This document shows positions 18,561-27,023 of a DNA stretch of 64,000 nt, piece by piece. The DNA is from DATARH01 sp963778385 (GTDB taxonomy: Bacteria; Pseudomonadota; Alphaproteobacteria; ATCC43930; CGMCC-115725), in NCBI GenBank assembly GCA_963778385.1, contig CAVZUA010000006.1, positions 62,001-126,000 on the forward strand. Reading direction: 5' to 3'. The position numbers and the translations under genes were made by a program. Within the stretch, counting starts at the first letter, position 1. Each line of letters opens with the position of its first letter. Below the pieces are notes generated by a model. That model saw only the letters and a program-made list of their open reading frames with translations. It was not told the origin of the DNA and did not search any database.

Positions 18561-19406
18561 CTACCCCTTTACCGCGCCGGAGGTGAGGCCAGCGACGTAA
18601 TGCTCGACAAAGAACGAGTAGATGATCGCCACGGGCACCGAGCCGAGCAGGGCCGCCGCCATCAGCTGTCCCCAATAGAACACGTCGCCCTTGATCAGCT
18701 CGGAGATGACGCCGACTGGCACAGTGCGCACCGCGCTCTTGGTCAGGAAGATCAGTGCGTAGAGGAATTCGTTCTGCGCCAGGGTGAAGGCGAAGATGCC
18801 GGCGGAAATGAAGCCCGGCGTGCACAGCGGCAGGAAGATGCGGCGCATCGTCTGGAAGCGGCTGGCGCCGTCGATGCGGGCGGCTTCCTCGAGCTCCATC
18901 GGCACGGTCTTGAAATAGCCGAGCAGCAGCCAGGCGCAGAACGGCACCAGCATCGTCGGATAGGTGAGGATCACCGCCGTCAGCGTATTGCCGAGGTTGA
19001 GCCGGTTGATCACATCGGCGAGCGGGATAAAGAGCAGCGGCTGCGGCACGAGATAGACCGCGGCGACGGCGATCGCGATGAGGCCCGCGCCGGGAAAATT
19101 GATCCGCGCCAGCGGGTAGGCGAGCATGATCCCGAGCACCAGCGAGATCGCGGTCGAGATCACCGCGACGACCATTGTGTTCCACGTCCAGGTGAGGAAG
19201 CTCGTGGTGTTGAGCAGGTCGACATAGTGCTTCAGCGTCGGCGCATGCACCCAGAGCGGGTTCGCCTTCATGCTGTACAGCTCGGCGTTGGGTTTGATCG
19301 AGGTGATCGCCATCCAATAGAACGGCAGCAGCGCGACAAAAAGAAAGAACAGCACCGGCAGCCACACCCGCACCGTGCGCTGGATCGGACCGTAGCCGGT
19401 GATCAT
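18561..19406 (-). CDS. Sugar ABC transporter permease, MalG/UgpE type
   Basis: A 281-residue inner-membrane protein with six hydrophobic segments. The permease EAA loop reads ELEEAARIDGASRFQTMRRI (about residues 189-208), the contact site for the ABC ATPase. The start ATG 19406 overlaps the stop of the upstream permease gene by 4 bp (ATGA), so the two are coupled. The frame is open further upstream but that region belongs to the other permease. It is the last gene of a binding protein-permease-permease operon that lacks an ATPase gene. Confidence 0.92.
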   Translation of the reverse strand: MITGYGPIQRTVRVWLPVLFFLFVALLPFYWMAITSIKPNAELYSMKANPLWVHAPTLKHYVDLLNTTSFLTWTWNTMVVAVISTAISLVLGIMLAYPLARINFPGAGLIAIAVAAVYLVPQPLLFIPLADVINRLNLGNTLTAVILTYPTMLVPFCAWLLLGYFKTVPMELEEAARIDGASRFQTMRRIFLPLCTPGFISAGIFAFTLAQNEFLYALIFLTKSAVRTVPVGVISELIKGDVFYWGQLMAAALLGSVPVAIIYSFFVEHYVAGLTSGAVKG

Positions 19407-20341
19407 GCGTCTTTCTTTCGCAAATAGAGCGTGATCGCGACGATCAGCAGCGCCAGCGCCGGCAGCATCGCCAGTGCCACCGCGGCGCCGAGGCCGAGCT
19501 GCCCGCCGCCCATGCCGATGTCGAACGCATAGGTCGCGAACAGCGCCGTCGCGTTCTGCGGTCCGCCATGGGTCAGCACATAGACGAGCTGGAAGTCGGC
19601 GAAAGTGAAGATCACCGAGAACAGCGTCACGATCAGGATGATCGGCTGCAGGATCGGCAACGTGACATAGCGGAAACGCTGCCAGCCGCCAGCGCCGTCG
19701 ATCGTCGCCGCCTCGTAAAGTTCGGTCGGCACGGTCTGCAGCCCGGCGAGCAGCGTGATTCCGTAAAACGGCAGCCCGCGCCAGGTATTGATCATGATGA
19801 TCGAGAACATCGCCAGGATCGGGCTGCCGAGCCAGGACGGCCCCGGCTTGGGCATGCCGAACTGTATCAGCACCCGGTTGACCACACTGAATGCCGGATC
19901 GAGCATCCACATGAACGCGACGGTCGACAGCACCGTCGGCACGATAAACGGCAGCAGCAGCAGCGCGCGAATGATGTTCTTGAGCCTGAACTGCTGGTTC
20001 ATCGCCAGCGCGAGGCCCAGTCCGCCCACCATCTTCAGCACGGTCGCGACGCCGGTATAGATGAAGGTGTTGCGCACGACTTGCCAGAACACCGGGTCGT
20101 GCGCTTCTCTGATGAAATTGGCGAAGCCGACAAAGGTCCCGGGCTGCGCGACCGGCCGGTTCTCCAGGCTGAGGAAGATCCCGTAACAGAACGGATAGCC
20201 GACAAACGCGACGATGAAGAGGATCGGCGGCGCCATCATCAGCCAGCTGAAGACGGTGCCGCGATCGACCCACTCGGTCAGGGTAAAGGGGCGTCGCGGC
20301 CGCGCCGCGAGGCCGGAAAGCTCTTCCGCCCGAATGGCCAT
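19403..20341 (-). CDS. Sugar ABC transporter permease, MalF/UgpA type
   Basis: A 312-residue protein with six membrane segments. The EAA loop is ELYEAATIDGAGGWQRFRYV, followed by TLPILQPIILI. The family uses it to dock the ATPase dimer. It pairs with the MalG-like permease encoded immediately downstream and lies 12 bp after the binding-protein gene, so all three form one operon. The transported sugar or glycerol derivative cannot be deduced. The N-terminal 30 residues are cytoplasmic and basic, as usual. Confidence 0.92.
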   Translation of the reverse strand: MAIRAEELSGLAARPRRPFTLTEWVDRGTVFSWLMMAPPILFIVAFVGYPFCYGIFLSLENRPVAQPGTFVGFANFIREAHDPVFWQVVRNTFIYTGVATVLKMVGGLGLALAMNQQFRLKNIIRALLLLPFIVPTVLSTVAFMWMLDPAFSVVNRVLIQFGMPKPGPSWLGSPILAMFSIIMINTWRGLPFYGITLLAGLQTVPTELYEAATIDGAGGWQRFRYVTLPILQPIILIVTLFSVIFTFADFQLVYVLTHGGPQNATALFATYAFDIGMGGGQLGLGAAVALAMLPALALLIVAITLYLRKKDA

Positions 20342-20353
20342 GAACGGGTATCC

Positions 20354-21631
20354 TCAGGCGGCCTTGTAGATTTCCCGCAACTGCGCGTCCGCCGCCTTGA
20401 TAACGTCCTTGGTCGAGCTGCCGCTGCAGGCCTTGGCGAACATGTCGACGACGACGTATTTCGCGACGCTCTCGGCGAGTTGCCGGTCCGGCGGCGCCGG
20501 CCAGCCGGGGAGATGCGCCGTCGCCATCGCGTCGCGATAAGGCTTGTTGCGTGGCTCGACATCCCACATCGGCGCGTTGTCAAAACCCTTGAGAACCGGC
20601 TGGTAATAGCTGTCGGCCGAGGCGTACCAGGCGCCGAGCTGCTTTTCGGCCATCAGCCATTTGAGGAAATCGTGTGCCGCCTGCTTCTCGGGCGAGAAGT
20701 TGAAGATGCCGTGGCTGATCGAGTTCATCAGGTGGAAGCGGCCCTTGGGTCCCTGCGGGTTCTGCGCCTGGTCGGTGACCTTGGCGATTTCCGGGAAGTC
20801 GCGCTTGGCGAGCCACAGGATGCTTTGGGCGTTGTTGGTGCACGAGATCTGCTCGGCGTACCAGGCCTTGTTGTTGCTGACATCCGTCCAGGACAGGCAG
20901 TCCTCGAGGCAGCAATCCTTGAAGAATTTGCGGGCGAAGTCGACCGCCTTGGCGGTCTCGTCGGAATCGATGACGACGGTCTTGCCGTCCTTCTCGACCT
21001 CGTGGCCGCCATAGGACCACAGCAGCGGATACAGCCAGCCATGATTGTCGCCGAAACCATGGCCGAGCTCGAAGCCGAACGGATGGTCCTTCGCCTTGAG
21101 CTTCTTGCCGACCTCGTAGAGTTCTTCCCAGGTATCCGGAAACTTGGTGACGCCGACTTCCTTGAACCAGTCGGTGCGCCAGTTCATCAGCTGGCCGATA
21201 TTGCTAAACGGCACCGCCTTCCACTTGCCGTCGACCATGCCGGCTTCCTTGCCGACATCGTACCAGCCGCCCTGTTTCTGGCCCATCTCCTCGGCGATGT
21301 CGCTGACGTCGAGCAGCTTGTCCTGGTAGAGGAACGGGAAGAGCAGCACCAGCATCGACAAATCGGCGCCCGAGCCGGTCTCGATGATCGTGCTGTCGCG
21401 CGACGGCAGGCTGCCGACGCTGGTGATCTCGTAGATCACCTCGACACCAGCCTCCTTCTTGTAGGCCGGGATCAGCGTGTTCTGGAAATACTCGTCGAAG
21501 ACTTTGATGAAAGAGCTCTCATGCAGCATCGTGATCGGCCGGCCGGCGGCGTTCGCCCGCCACGGCAGCGCGGCCGCGCCGGCTCCGGCGAGCGCGATCT
21601 TCAAGACATCGCGACGCGATGATGTGCTCAT
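20354..21631 (-). CDS. Extracellular sugar-binding protein of the ABC importer, Tat-exported
   Basis: A protein of about 425 residues with a twin-arginine-like signal (SSRRDVLKIALAGAGAAALP) and cleavage near ANAAG. The body has the type-1 solute-binding fold (SBP_bac_1-like: GVEVIYEITSVGSLPSRD, WRTDWFKEVGVTKFPDTWEE). I chose ATG 21631 because the AGAGGGG RBS is 6 nt away; ATG 21637 touches the RBS. It delivers substrate to the two permeases encoded downstream. No ATPase gene follows, so a shared MsmK/UgpC-like ATPase is presumably used. An inverted repeat CCGCTTGC...GCAAGCGG (around 21657-21686) lies in its leader. Confidence 0.9.
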   Translation of the reverse strand: MSTSSRRDVLKIALAGAGAAALPWRANAAGRPITMLHESSFIKVFDEYFQNTLIPAYKKEAGVEVIYEITSVGSLPSRDSTIIETGSGADLSMLVLLFPFLYQDKLLDVSDIAEEMGQKQGGWYDVGKEAGMVDGKWKAVPFSNIGQLMNWRTDWFKEVGVTKFPDTWEELYEVGKKLKAKDHPFGFELGHGFGDNHGWLYPLLWSYGGHEVEKDGKTVVIDSDETAKAVDFARKFFKDCCLEDCLSWTDVSNNKAWYAEQISCTNNAQSILWLAKRDFPEIAKVTDQAQNPQGPKGRFHLMNSISHGIFNFSPEKQAAHDFLKWLMAEKQLGAWYASADSYYQPVLKGFDNAPMWDVEPRNKPYRDAMATAHLPGWPAPPDRQLAESVAKYVVVDMFAKACSGSSTKDVIKAADAQLREIYKAA

Positions 21632-21753
21632 ATTCATCCCCTCTCGCCTTCGGCGGCCGCTTGCTTACCGCAGCCTTGCAAGCGGTATGCTATTGCGTTT
21701 TCACGATTACCGAAAGTGGGCCGGCCGTGCACCGTTGACGCGGCGCGTCACAT

Positions 21754-22605
21754 TCACGCGACTGGAATATTGTCGATCAGCCGCGTCTTGCCGAGATGCA
21801 CCGCGGCGAGCAGGCGAGCGGCCCGCGCCGGCGTCGCCGACAATGGAGCCAAGGTCTCGGCGTCGCGTAGTTCGAGGTATTCGACCGTGAGGCCGGCTTC
21901 GCCCAGCGCCATGATCGTCCGGGCCAGGATACCGCCGGGCGCGTCGCCCTTGGCGATGGCGGCGGCGGCCTCGCGCATCAGCCGGTGCAGGTTCGGGGCG
22001 ACGCGACGCTCCTCGGCCGACAGGTAGACGTTGCGCGACGACAGCGCCAAGCCGTCCGGCTGGCGGACCGTCGGCACGCCGACGATGTCGACCGGCAGGT
22101 TGAGGTCGCGTGCCATGCGGCGCACTACCAGCAGCTGCTGGTAGTCCTTCTCGCCAAAAAACGCGGCGTCGGGCGCGACCTGGGTGAGGAGCTTGGCGAC
22201 GACGGTCGCGACGCCGTCGAAATGGCCGGGACGGTGCGCGCCGCACAACCCTTCGCTGACGCCGCCGACGCTGATCGTCGTCGCAAAACCCTCGGGGTAC
22301 ATTTCCTCGGCCGCCGGAATGAAGGCAAGGTCGGCGTTCGCCGTTGCCAGCTTGGCGAGATCGTCGGACTCCGGGCGGGGGTAGGCCGAGAAGTCCTCGC
22401 GCGGGCCGAATTGCTTGGGATTGACGAAGATCGACACGACGACGCGCCGGCATTGCGCCTGGGCGGCGGCGACCAGCGCGATATGCCCGGCGTGGAGGGC
22501 ACCCATCGTCGGCACCAGTCCGATGCGCTGCCCATTCCCGCGCCAAGTCGCCACTGTCGTCCGCAGCGTTGCGACCGAGCGCACCACTGATACTGGATTG
22601 CTCAT
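21754..22605 (-). CDS. panC: Pantothenate synthetase
   Basis: A 283-residue enzyme joining pantoate and beta-alanine with ATP in coenzyme A synthesis. The nucleotidyl-transferase signature is clear: LVPTMGALHAGHIALV (HxGH motif, about residues 29-44), FVNPKQFGPREDFSAYPR, HFDGVATVVAKL, FFGEKDYQQLLVVRRM, and SSRNVYLSAEERR containing the KMSKS-equivalent region. Length is normal. panB is not adjacent, although the two often pair. The beta-alanine substrate is also the product of uracil catabolism, whose candidate genes are far away in the window; no link is implied by position. Confidence 0.96.
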   Translation of the reverse strand: MSNPVSVVRSVATLRTTVATWRGNGQRIGLVPTMGALHAGHIALVAAAQAQCRRVVVSIFVNPKQFGPREDFSAYPRPESDDLAKLATANADLAFIPAAEEMYPEGFATTISVGGVSEGLCGAHRPGHFDGVATVVAKLLTQVAPDAAFFGEKDYQQLLVVRRMARDLNLPVDIVGVPTVRQPDGLALSSRNVYLSAEERRVAPNLHRLMREAAAAIAKGDAPGGILARTIMALGEAGLTVEYLELRDAETLAPLSATPARAARLLAAVHLGKTRLIDNIPVA

Positions 22606-22672
22606 GCGCGATATGTGGCGCTTTTTGCGTGCGGCGTCGATGGGGAGAATGCGCGGATCGCGGCTGGCTTAC

Positions 22673-22696
22673 TTCCGGCTTAAAGCGGAGCCGGAA
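22673..22696. repeat. 8-bp inverted repeat between divergent panC and a secreted-protein gene
   Basis: TTCCGGCT (22673-22680) and AGCCGGAA (22689-22696) are separated by 8 bp in the 165-bp divergent intergenic region. It could be an operator or a leader hairpin of the rightward gene. No T-run follows it. Confidence 0.4.
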
Positions 22697-22770
22697 CTTG
22701 TAACCGCGGATTTACATTCGCCGGCGATCATGCCGTTATCGCCGCTCAACGCAATTCATCCGAGGAGCCC

Positions 22771-23139
22771 ATGAAGACACTGTTTGTTGCCGCCTTCGCG
22801 GCCGTTTTGGCTTTTGCCGCGCCGGCCGGCGCCGATGACGCCAAGCAGGATTTCAAGCTGGTCAACAAGACGGGCTATGAATTGAAGGCGCTCTATGTCT
22901 CCCCGTCAAAATCCGACGATTGGGAGGACGACGTCCTTGGGCAGGACACGCTGGCGGACGGCCAGGCGGTCAACGTCCATTTCAACGCTAAGACGCATAC
23001 CTGCAAATGGGATCTGAAGGTCACCTATTCGGACGACGATTCGAACGCGATCTGGCACGATATCGACCTGTGCTCGGTCGAGAAGATCACCATCAAGTAC
23101 AACCGCAAGAAGGACGAAACCACGGCGAGTTTCGACTGA
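22771..23139 (+). CDS. Small secreted protein of unknown function
   Basis: A 122-residue protein with an N-terminal Sec signal peptide (KTLFVAAFAAVLAFAAPAGA, cleaved near residue 21-22). The mature part starts KQDFKLVNKTGYELKALYVS and is an acidic beta-rich domain with two Cys (CKWDL and DLCSV) that could form a disulfide. I recall similar short proteins in Bradyrhizobium-like genomes, some mislabelled argininosuccinate lyase; it has no lyase features. A GAGGAG RBS is well placed. It is convergent with the PcaB-like gene. The role is probably periplasmic and no ligand can be proposed. Confidence 0.72.
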   Translation: MKTLFVAAFAAVLAFAAPAGADDAKQDFKLVNKTGYELKALYVSPSKSDDWEDDVLGQDTLADGQAVNVHFNAKTHTCKWDLKVTYSDDDSNAIWHDIDLCSVEKITIKYNRKKDETTASFD

Positions 23140-23177
23140 CCTGCGGGTCGAATGGGGTACGACCCCGTCGTTCGTGA

Positions 23178-24539
23178 TCAGCGCCCGTCCAGCACGCGGT
23201 CGACCATTGCCTGGGCGGCGCCGAGATAATTTGCCGGGTCGGTCAGCGCTTTGAGCTTGTCGGCGCCGAGCGGCCCGGCCACTTCCGGAAACTCCATCAG
23301 CACGTCGTAGAGCGGCCGGTTGGTGGCGATCGCCTTGCGGCAGGCGTCGCCGACGAGGTGGTGCGCCTCGTTGCGCCCAGTATGCGGCGCCAGCCCCATC
23401 ATCACCGCTTCGGCGACGATCAGCCCGTGCGTCAGGCCGAGATTGCGCTGCATGCCGTCGGCGTCGACGATCAGCCCGCCGGCGATGAAATTGGTCTGGT
23501 TGAGCGCACCGGCCGCGTAACCGAACGCCTCCGGCACCGCCGCCCATTCGAGGTGCCACACCGCGGCGTTGCGTTCGAAGCTGTTGACCATCGCATCGAG
23601 CGCGAGACCGGCCTGCTGGCGCAGCAGGCGCGCCGCCGCGAGGATGATGCCGCACGAGATCGGGTTGCGCTTTTGCGGCATCGTCGAGCTGGCGCCGCGG
23701 CCTTCGCCGGCGGGCTCGCTGGCCTCGCCGAATTCGGTCGACGACATCAGCATCACGTCATCGGCGATCTTCGCCAGGCTGCCGCCGAGCAGCGCCAGAA
23801 ATTGCACAGTCTCGGCGATCGTGTCGCGCGCGACGTGCCAGGTGATCGGCGGCTCGGCGAGGCCGAGTTCGCGCGCCAGCTCGCCGACCGTGCGCAGCCC
23901 TGCATCGCCGCTGCCGAGCGAGGCCAGCGTGCCGACCGCGCCGCCAAACTCAGCCATCAGCACGCGCTTTTTAAGCTCGGCGAGCCGTTCGGCATGGCGG
24001 TCGAACGATGAAAGCCAGACCGCCGCCTTGTAGCCGAAGGTAATCGGCAGCGCCTGCTGAAAGAAGGTGCGGCCCGGCATCGGCGTGTCTCGGTGCTTTT
24101 TGGCGAGCGCCGCGAGATGGCCGCGCAGCGTCGCGAGGCCGGCCTCGATCAGCGCCAGCCCGTCGCGAATCTGCAGCACCACGGCGCTGTCGATGATGTC
24201 CTGCGTCGTCGCCCCCCAGTGGACGTAGCGCCCGGCCTCGCCGGCCTGCTCGGCGAGCTGGCGCACCAGCGGTAGGATCGGGAAGCCGACCGTCTCGGTC
24301 TCGCGCTTCAGGCGCGCGAGATCGAGCGGCTGGCGGCCGCTGAGGATCGCCTCCGCGGTCTTGGAGATCGCCGCCGCGGCTTCGTCCGGGATGACGCCGG
24401 TGCGAGCCTGCGCGCGCGCCAAGGCCGCCTCGACGACGACGCAATTATTGATGAACGCCAGGTCGCCAAAGGCATCGCGCATCGTCTCGGTGCCGAACAT
24501 GTCGGCGAACAGCATCGATTGCAGCAAGCCGATCGTCAT
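23178..24539 (-). CDS. Fumarase/aspartase-superfamily lyase, PcaB-like (carboxymuconate cycloisomerase type)
   Basis: A 453-residue protein with the superfamily signature SSTMPQKRNPISCGI (about residues 285-299), VHWGATTQDIIDSA (about 106-119) and PGRTFFQQALPITFGYKAAVW. These fit 3-carboxy-cis,cis-muconate cycloisomerase better than adenylosuccinate lyase (N-terminal LLQSMLFADMFGTETMRDAF). No pcaGHCD genes are nearby, so a role in protocatechuate breakdown is not supported by context; another aspartase-type elimination is possible. It is convergent with a small secreted-protein gene. The start ATG 24539 has GGGAAGA upstream. Confidence 0.8.
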   Translation of the reverse strand: MTIGLLQSMLFADMFGTETMRDAFGDLAFINNCVVVEAALARAQARTGVIPDEAAAAISKTAEAILSGRQPLDLARLKRETETVGFPILPLVRQLAEQAGEAGRYVHWGATTQDIIDSAVVLQIRDGLALIEAGLATLRGHLAALAKKHRDTPMPGRTFFQQALPITFGYKAAVWLSSFDRHAERLAELKKRVLMAEFGGAVGTLASLGSGDAGLRTVGELARELGLAEPPITWHVARDTIAETVQFLALLGGSLAKIADDVMLMSSTEFGEASEPAGEGRGASSTMPQKRNPISCGIILAAARLLRQQAGLALDAMVNSFERNAAVWHLEWAAVPEAFGYAAGALNQTNFIAGGLIVDADGMQRNLGLTHGLIVAEAVMMGLAPHTGRNEAHHLVGDACRKAIATNRPLYDVLMEFPEVAGPLGADKLKALTDPANYLGAAQAMVDRVLDGR

Positions 24540-24565
24540 AAGCGTCTTCCCAGAGTTTCACGGCG

Positions 24566-24650
24566 GCCGCCGTGGCCGGGCTTGACCCGGCCATCCACGA
24601 ATAGCTTGAAGCTGTTCGTGGACCCCCGGGTCAAGCCGGGGGGAGGCGGC
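24566..24650. repeat. Intergenic palindromic repeat, copy 4
   Basis: GCCGCC (24566-24571) and GGCGGC (24645-24650) bound the element. Inner hairpin GGCCGGG/CCCGGCC, central arms CCACGAATAG near CTGTTCGTGG, and CCCGGG/CCGGGG complete it. It lies between co-oriented pcaB-like and bpt genes. Confidence 0.82.
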
Positions 24651-24699
24651 ATCAAAAATCGCTTTGTTTATAGAGAAACGCCGCGGCGCGATAACAGCG

Positions 24700-25506
24700 T
24701 CAGCTCGGCATCTCCGAGAGCGCCATCCACCCCGTGTCGGTTAAGCGCTCGACACCGGGGAAGCGCGTCTTGTAGGCCATTTTCGGGCTCTCGCCGATCC
24801 AGTAGCCAAGATAGACGTACGGCAGGCCCTGGCGCCGGCATTCCTCCACCAGCCACAGGATGCTCCAGGTGCCGAGACTGCGCTTTTCGAGGCTCGGGTC
24901 GTAAAAGCTGTAGACCGCGGAGACGCCGTCGTCGAGCCGGTCGAGCAGCGAGGCGCCGATCAACCCGCCTTCGCCGTCGCGAAACTCGGCGATGATCGTG
25001 CGCAGCGGCGTGTCCTCGACCATGCTGCGATAATCGGCATAGCTCATCGCCGCCATGTCGCTCTCGTGATGCCGCGCGCGCTGATAGGCGATGAAGAGCT
25101 GGTAATGCTCGGGTGTCGCACGCGCCGCGACGAGCTTGCCGGTGAGCCCGCGATTGGCGTTGCGCACGCGGCGCGTCGAGCGGCTGTGGACAAAAGCGCC
25201 GACCGCGATCCGCACCGGGACGCAGGCGGTGCATTGCGGGCAGGCGGGGCGGTAGGCGAAACCCTGGCTGCGGCGAAACCCGGCGCGCGACAGCTCGTCG
25301 TAGAATTCGGCGGCCGCCGCGCCGGTCAGCTCGACGATCAGCTTGCGCTCGGCGCGGCCGGTGACATAGGGGCACGCGACCGGTCCGGCGGTGAAAAACT
25401 GCCGGAACGATTGCAGGCGATCGTTATGTCCGGCGATGCGGCGAGCGCGCGGTTCGGGCCAGGACGGCCCCGCGATCGACCTGCCGCTCCCCGCGCCGAT
25501 TTCCAT
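24700..25506 (-). CDS. bpt: Aspartate/glutamate leucyltransferase (N-end rule)
   Basis: A 268-residue aminoacyl-tRNA-protein transferase of the eukaryotic R-transferase family in bacteria. It attaches Leu to proteins with N-terminal Asp or Glu, marking them for ClpS/ClpAP. Family blocks present are FFTAGPVACPYVTGRAERKL, YRPACPQCTACVPVRI (Cys cluster), and YSFYDPSLEKRSLGTWSILW, then YVYLGYWIGESPKMAYK near the C-terminus. It begins with a somewhat long N-terminus; the ATG at 25506 is the best start seen. No clp genes are adjacent. It is monocistronic, divergent from a DUF1330 gene. Confidence 0.94.
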   Translation of the reverse strand: MEIGAGSGRSIAGPSWPEPRARRIAGHNDRLQSFRQFFTAGPVACPYVTGRAERKLIVELTGAAAAEFYDELSRAGFRRSQGFAYRPACPQCTACVPVRIAVGAFVHSRSTRRVRNANRGLTGKLVAARATPEHYQLFIAYQRARHHESDMAAMSYADYRSMVEDTPLRTIIAEFRDGEGGLIGASLLDRLDDGVSAVYSFYDPSLEKRSLGTWSILWLVEECRRQGLPYVYLGYWIGESPKMAYKTRFPGVERLTDTGWMALSEMPS

Positions 25507-25621
25507 CGCACCCCCGCCGGCCGCACTGCCGTGATCGCGCCGCTTTCACGCAGCATGCCAGAGGCTTTCGCCGCAGACAACGCCGGCTCATGATAGCTCC
25601 GAATTGCGGATGGAGGAGAGC

Positions 25622-25909
25622 ATGCCAGCTTACATTATCGCCGAGGTGGCGGTCACCAACCCGGCGGGATACGAGGCCTATCGCCCGCTCGCCGGGGCGA
25701 GCATCGCGCAATACGGCGGCAAGTTCGTGGTGCGCGGCGGGAAGGCCGAGCTGATCGAAGGCTCGACCGAGCCGGAACGGGTCGTCGTCATCGAATTCGC
25801 GGATATTGACGCCGCGAAACGCTGGTATCACTCGCCGGAATATCAGGAGGCGCTGAAAATCCGGCTGGCCAATTCGATCGGCCGGGTGCTGCTGGTCGAG
25901 GGCGCGTAG
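25622..25909 (+). CDS. DUF1330 family protein
   Basis: A 95-residue single-domain protein with the ferredoxin-like DUF1330 pattern: MPAYIIAEVAVTNPAGYEAY at the start, then GGKFVVRGG, VVIEFADIDAAKRWYHSPEY and ANSIGRVLLVEG. The start is set at ATG 25622 by a GGAGGAGAG RBS, not at the upstream in-frame ATG 25604. These dimeric alpha/beta-barrel-like proteins are widespread in soil proteobacteria and their biochemical function is not established. It is monocistronic. Confidence 0.9.
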   Translation: MPAYIIAEVAVTNPAGYEAYRPLAGASIAQYGGKFVVRGGKAELIEGSTEPERVVVIEFADIDAAKRWYHSPEYQEALKIRLANSIGRVLLVEGA

Positions 25910-25980
25910 GCGGATCGTCGGGAGCCATCCGTCACCGGCTCGTGCCATGTCGGCGGATGGCGCTTTGCTTATCCGCCCTA
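25907..25980. repeat. Nested inverted repeat between convergent genes
   Basis: The outer arms TAGGCGGAT (25907-25915) and ATCCGCCCTA (25971-25980) pair with one unmatched base. The inner arms GCCATCCG (25924-25931) and CGGATGGC (25954-25961) are perfect. The element touches the 3' ends of both flanking genes and resembles the GGCGGAT...ATCCGCCCTACG intergenic repeats of alphaproteobacteria. It could terminate both transcripts. Confidence 0.68.
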
Positions 25981-26745
25981 CGACGCGCGCCGCATGATCG
26001 CCAGCGACGCACCCTGGACCGCGAAAGCGACCAATGTCGCCGTGGTGAAGGCGAAGGCGATTCCGTGCGCTGCAATCGTCAGCGCCAGCATCGCGAAGAA
26101 GCCGATAAACGCGAACAGGCCGATCAGCAAGCCGCGCAACACCTGCACCGCCGCCGCGGCACCCCGATTATGGTGGCCGAACGCGGCGAGCACGGTCGCG
26201 AAGACCGGATAGGTCGAGAGAACCCCGCCGGCGCGCGCGCCGACAAAAGGCGCCAAGGCCGTCAGCCCGAGAACGAGCCCGGTCGCGACGATCATGCGTG
26301 CCGCGATGTCCCATCGCGGCGGGCGTGGCAGCGTCGCGGCGCCAGCGTCGACTCGGGGCATCAGCGCAAGGACCACGACCAGCGCTATCAGCGCGGCGAC
26401 TACGGCCGGCCATAGCGGCAAAGCCGCTTTCGTCAATAAAAACCCGCAGAACGTAAAGCCAAGGCTTGCCGCCCCCGCTGCCCGGGGCCATCCGGAACGG
26501 CGCGCGACGATGGCGTACAGCAACACGAACGCGGCTTCCGAAACGACCCCGACGAGGCTGCCGAGGCTGACAGTGGCGGCGAAACCGGGCCCCTGGTCGA
26601 GCGCCAGGAAGAAACACACTGGTGCCGAGGTCAGCGGCAGCCCGACAAACCAGCCGGCCACCGCCTCACCCCAGCGTCGACTGGCCAGACTCGCCGCCAG
26701 GATCAGCAGCGGCGTCACGGTGAGTTTGAGCGCGAGGGTGTTCAA
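25978..26745 (-). CDS. Multi-pass membrane protein of unknown function
   Basis: A 255-residue, very hydrophobic protein with about eight membrane helices and no soluble domain. It opens MNTLALKLTVTPLLILAASL and contains GWFVGLPLTSAPVCFFLALD, a pattern I have seen only in unannotated membrane proteins. The C-terminus is short and basic (IMRRAS). There is weak resemblance to GlpM-like or small transporter halves, not enough to assign. Its upstream region carries a hairpin at 26771 and a palindromic repeat at 26821. It may be a transporter; no substrate is suggested by neighbours. Confidence 0.72.
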   Translation of the reverse strand: MNTLALKLTVTPLLILAASLASRRWGEAVAGWFVGLPLTSAPVCFFLALDQGPGFAATVSLGSLVGVVSEAAFVLLYAIVARRSGWPRAAGAASLGFTFCGFLLTKAALPLWPAVVAALIALVVVLALMPRVDAGAATLPRPPRWDIAARMIVATGLVLGLTALAPFVGARAGGVLSTYPVFATVLAAFGHHNRGAAAAVQVLRGLLIGLFAFIGFFAMLALTIAAHGIAFAFTTATLVAFAVQGASLAIMRRAS

Positions 26746-26770
26746 GCTAGAAGCCGCTCTTGCGTTCTCT

Positions 26771-26792
26771 GAGATGGCTGGTTCGCCATCTC
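26771..26792 (-). repeat. Perfect hairpin in the leader of the membrane protein gene
   Basis: GAGATGGC (26771-26778) and GCCATCTC (26785-26792) are separated by 6 nt. The hairpin lies 26 nt upstream of the start at 26745 and would form in the 5' leader. No T-run follows in either direction, so it is unlikely to terminate. Confidence 0.5.
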
Positions 26793-26820
26793 TCGATAGT
26801 CTGATTCGAAATTTACCTTT

Positions 26821-26860
26821 GTCATTCCGGGTTCATCGCTGCGCGATGCCCCGGAATGAC
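26821..26860. repeat. Short palindromic repeat, GTCATTCCGGG family
   Basis: GTCATTCCGGG (26821-26831) and CCCGGAATGAC (26850-26860) are perfect 11-bp arms around an inner ATCGC-tgc-GCGAT hairpin. The same arm sequence is reused inside the composite element at 38443-38773. The 26746-27023 gap otherwise shows only the hairpin at 26771. Confidence 0.82.
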
Positions 26861-27023
26861 GTCGGAAGCCGCTGGCGCCAGCCCGAACCAAATTCGTGAC
26901 ACATAATCGCAAGTAAAGGCACCAATCGCCGCGATTGCTGTTTTTGATAAGTCGGGCCAGATTGGTCCTTGGCGCGCGCTGCCGCGAAACGCGGGATTTG
27001 CAGGGAGGCTCGGGGCGAATCCT

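Noticed and set aside
18241..19365. Upstream extension of the asd reading frame
   Set aside because: The frame stays open into permease genes by GC bias, but homology begins only at ATG 18240, where an AGGAGA RBS is present.
19407..20567. Upstream extension of the MalG-like permease frame
   Set aside because: This part reads the MalF-like gene in the wrong frame; the ATGA overlap at 19403-19406 gives the true start.
23178..24539. Adenylosuccinate lyase or argininosuccinate lyase
   Set aside because: The superfamily signature is shared, but the N-terminal region and the HWGATTQDI block fit PcaB-like enzymes better.
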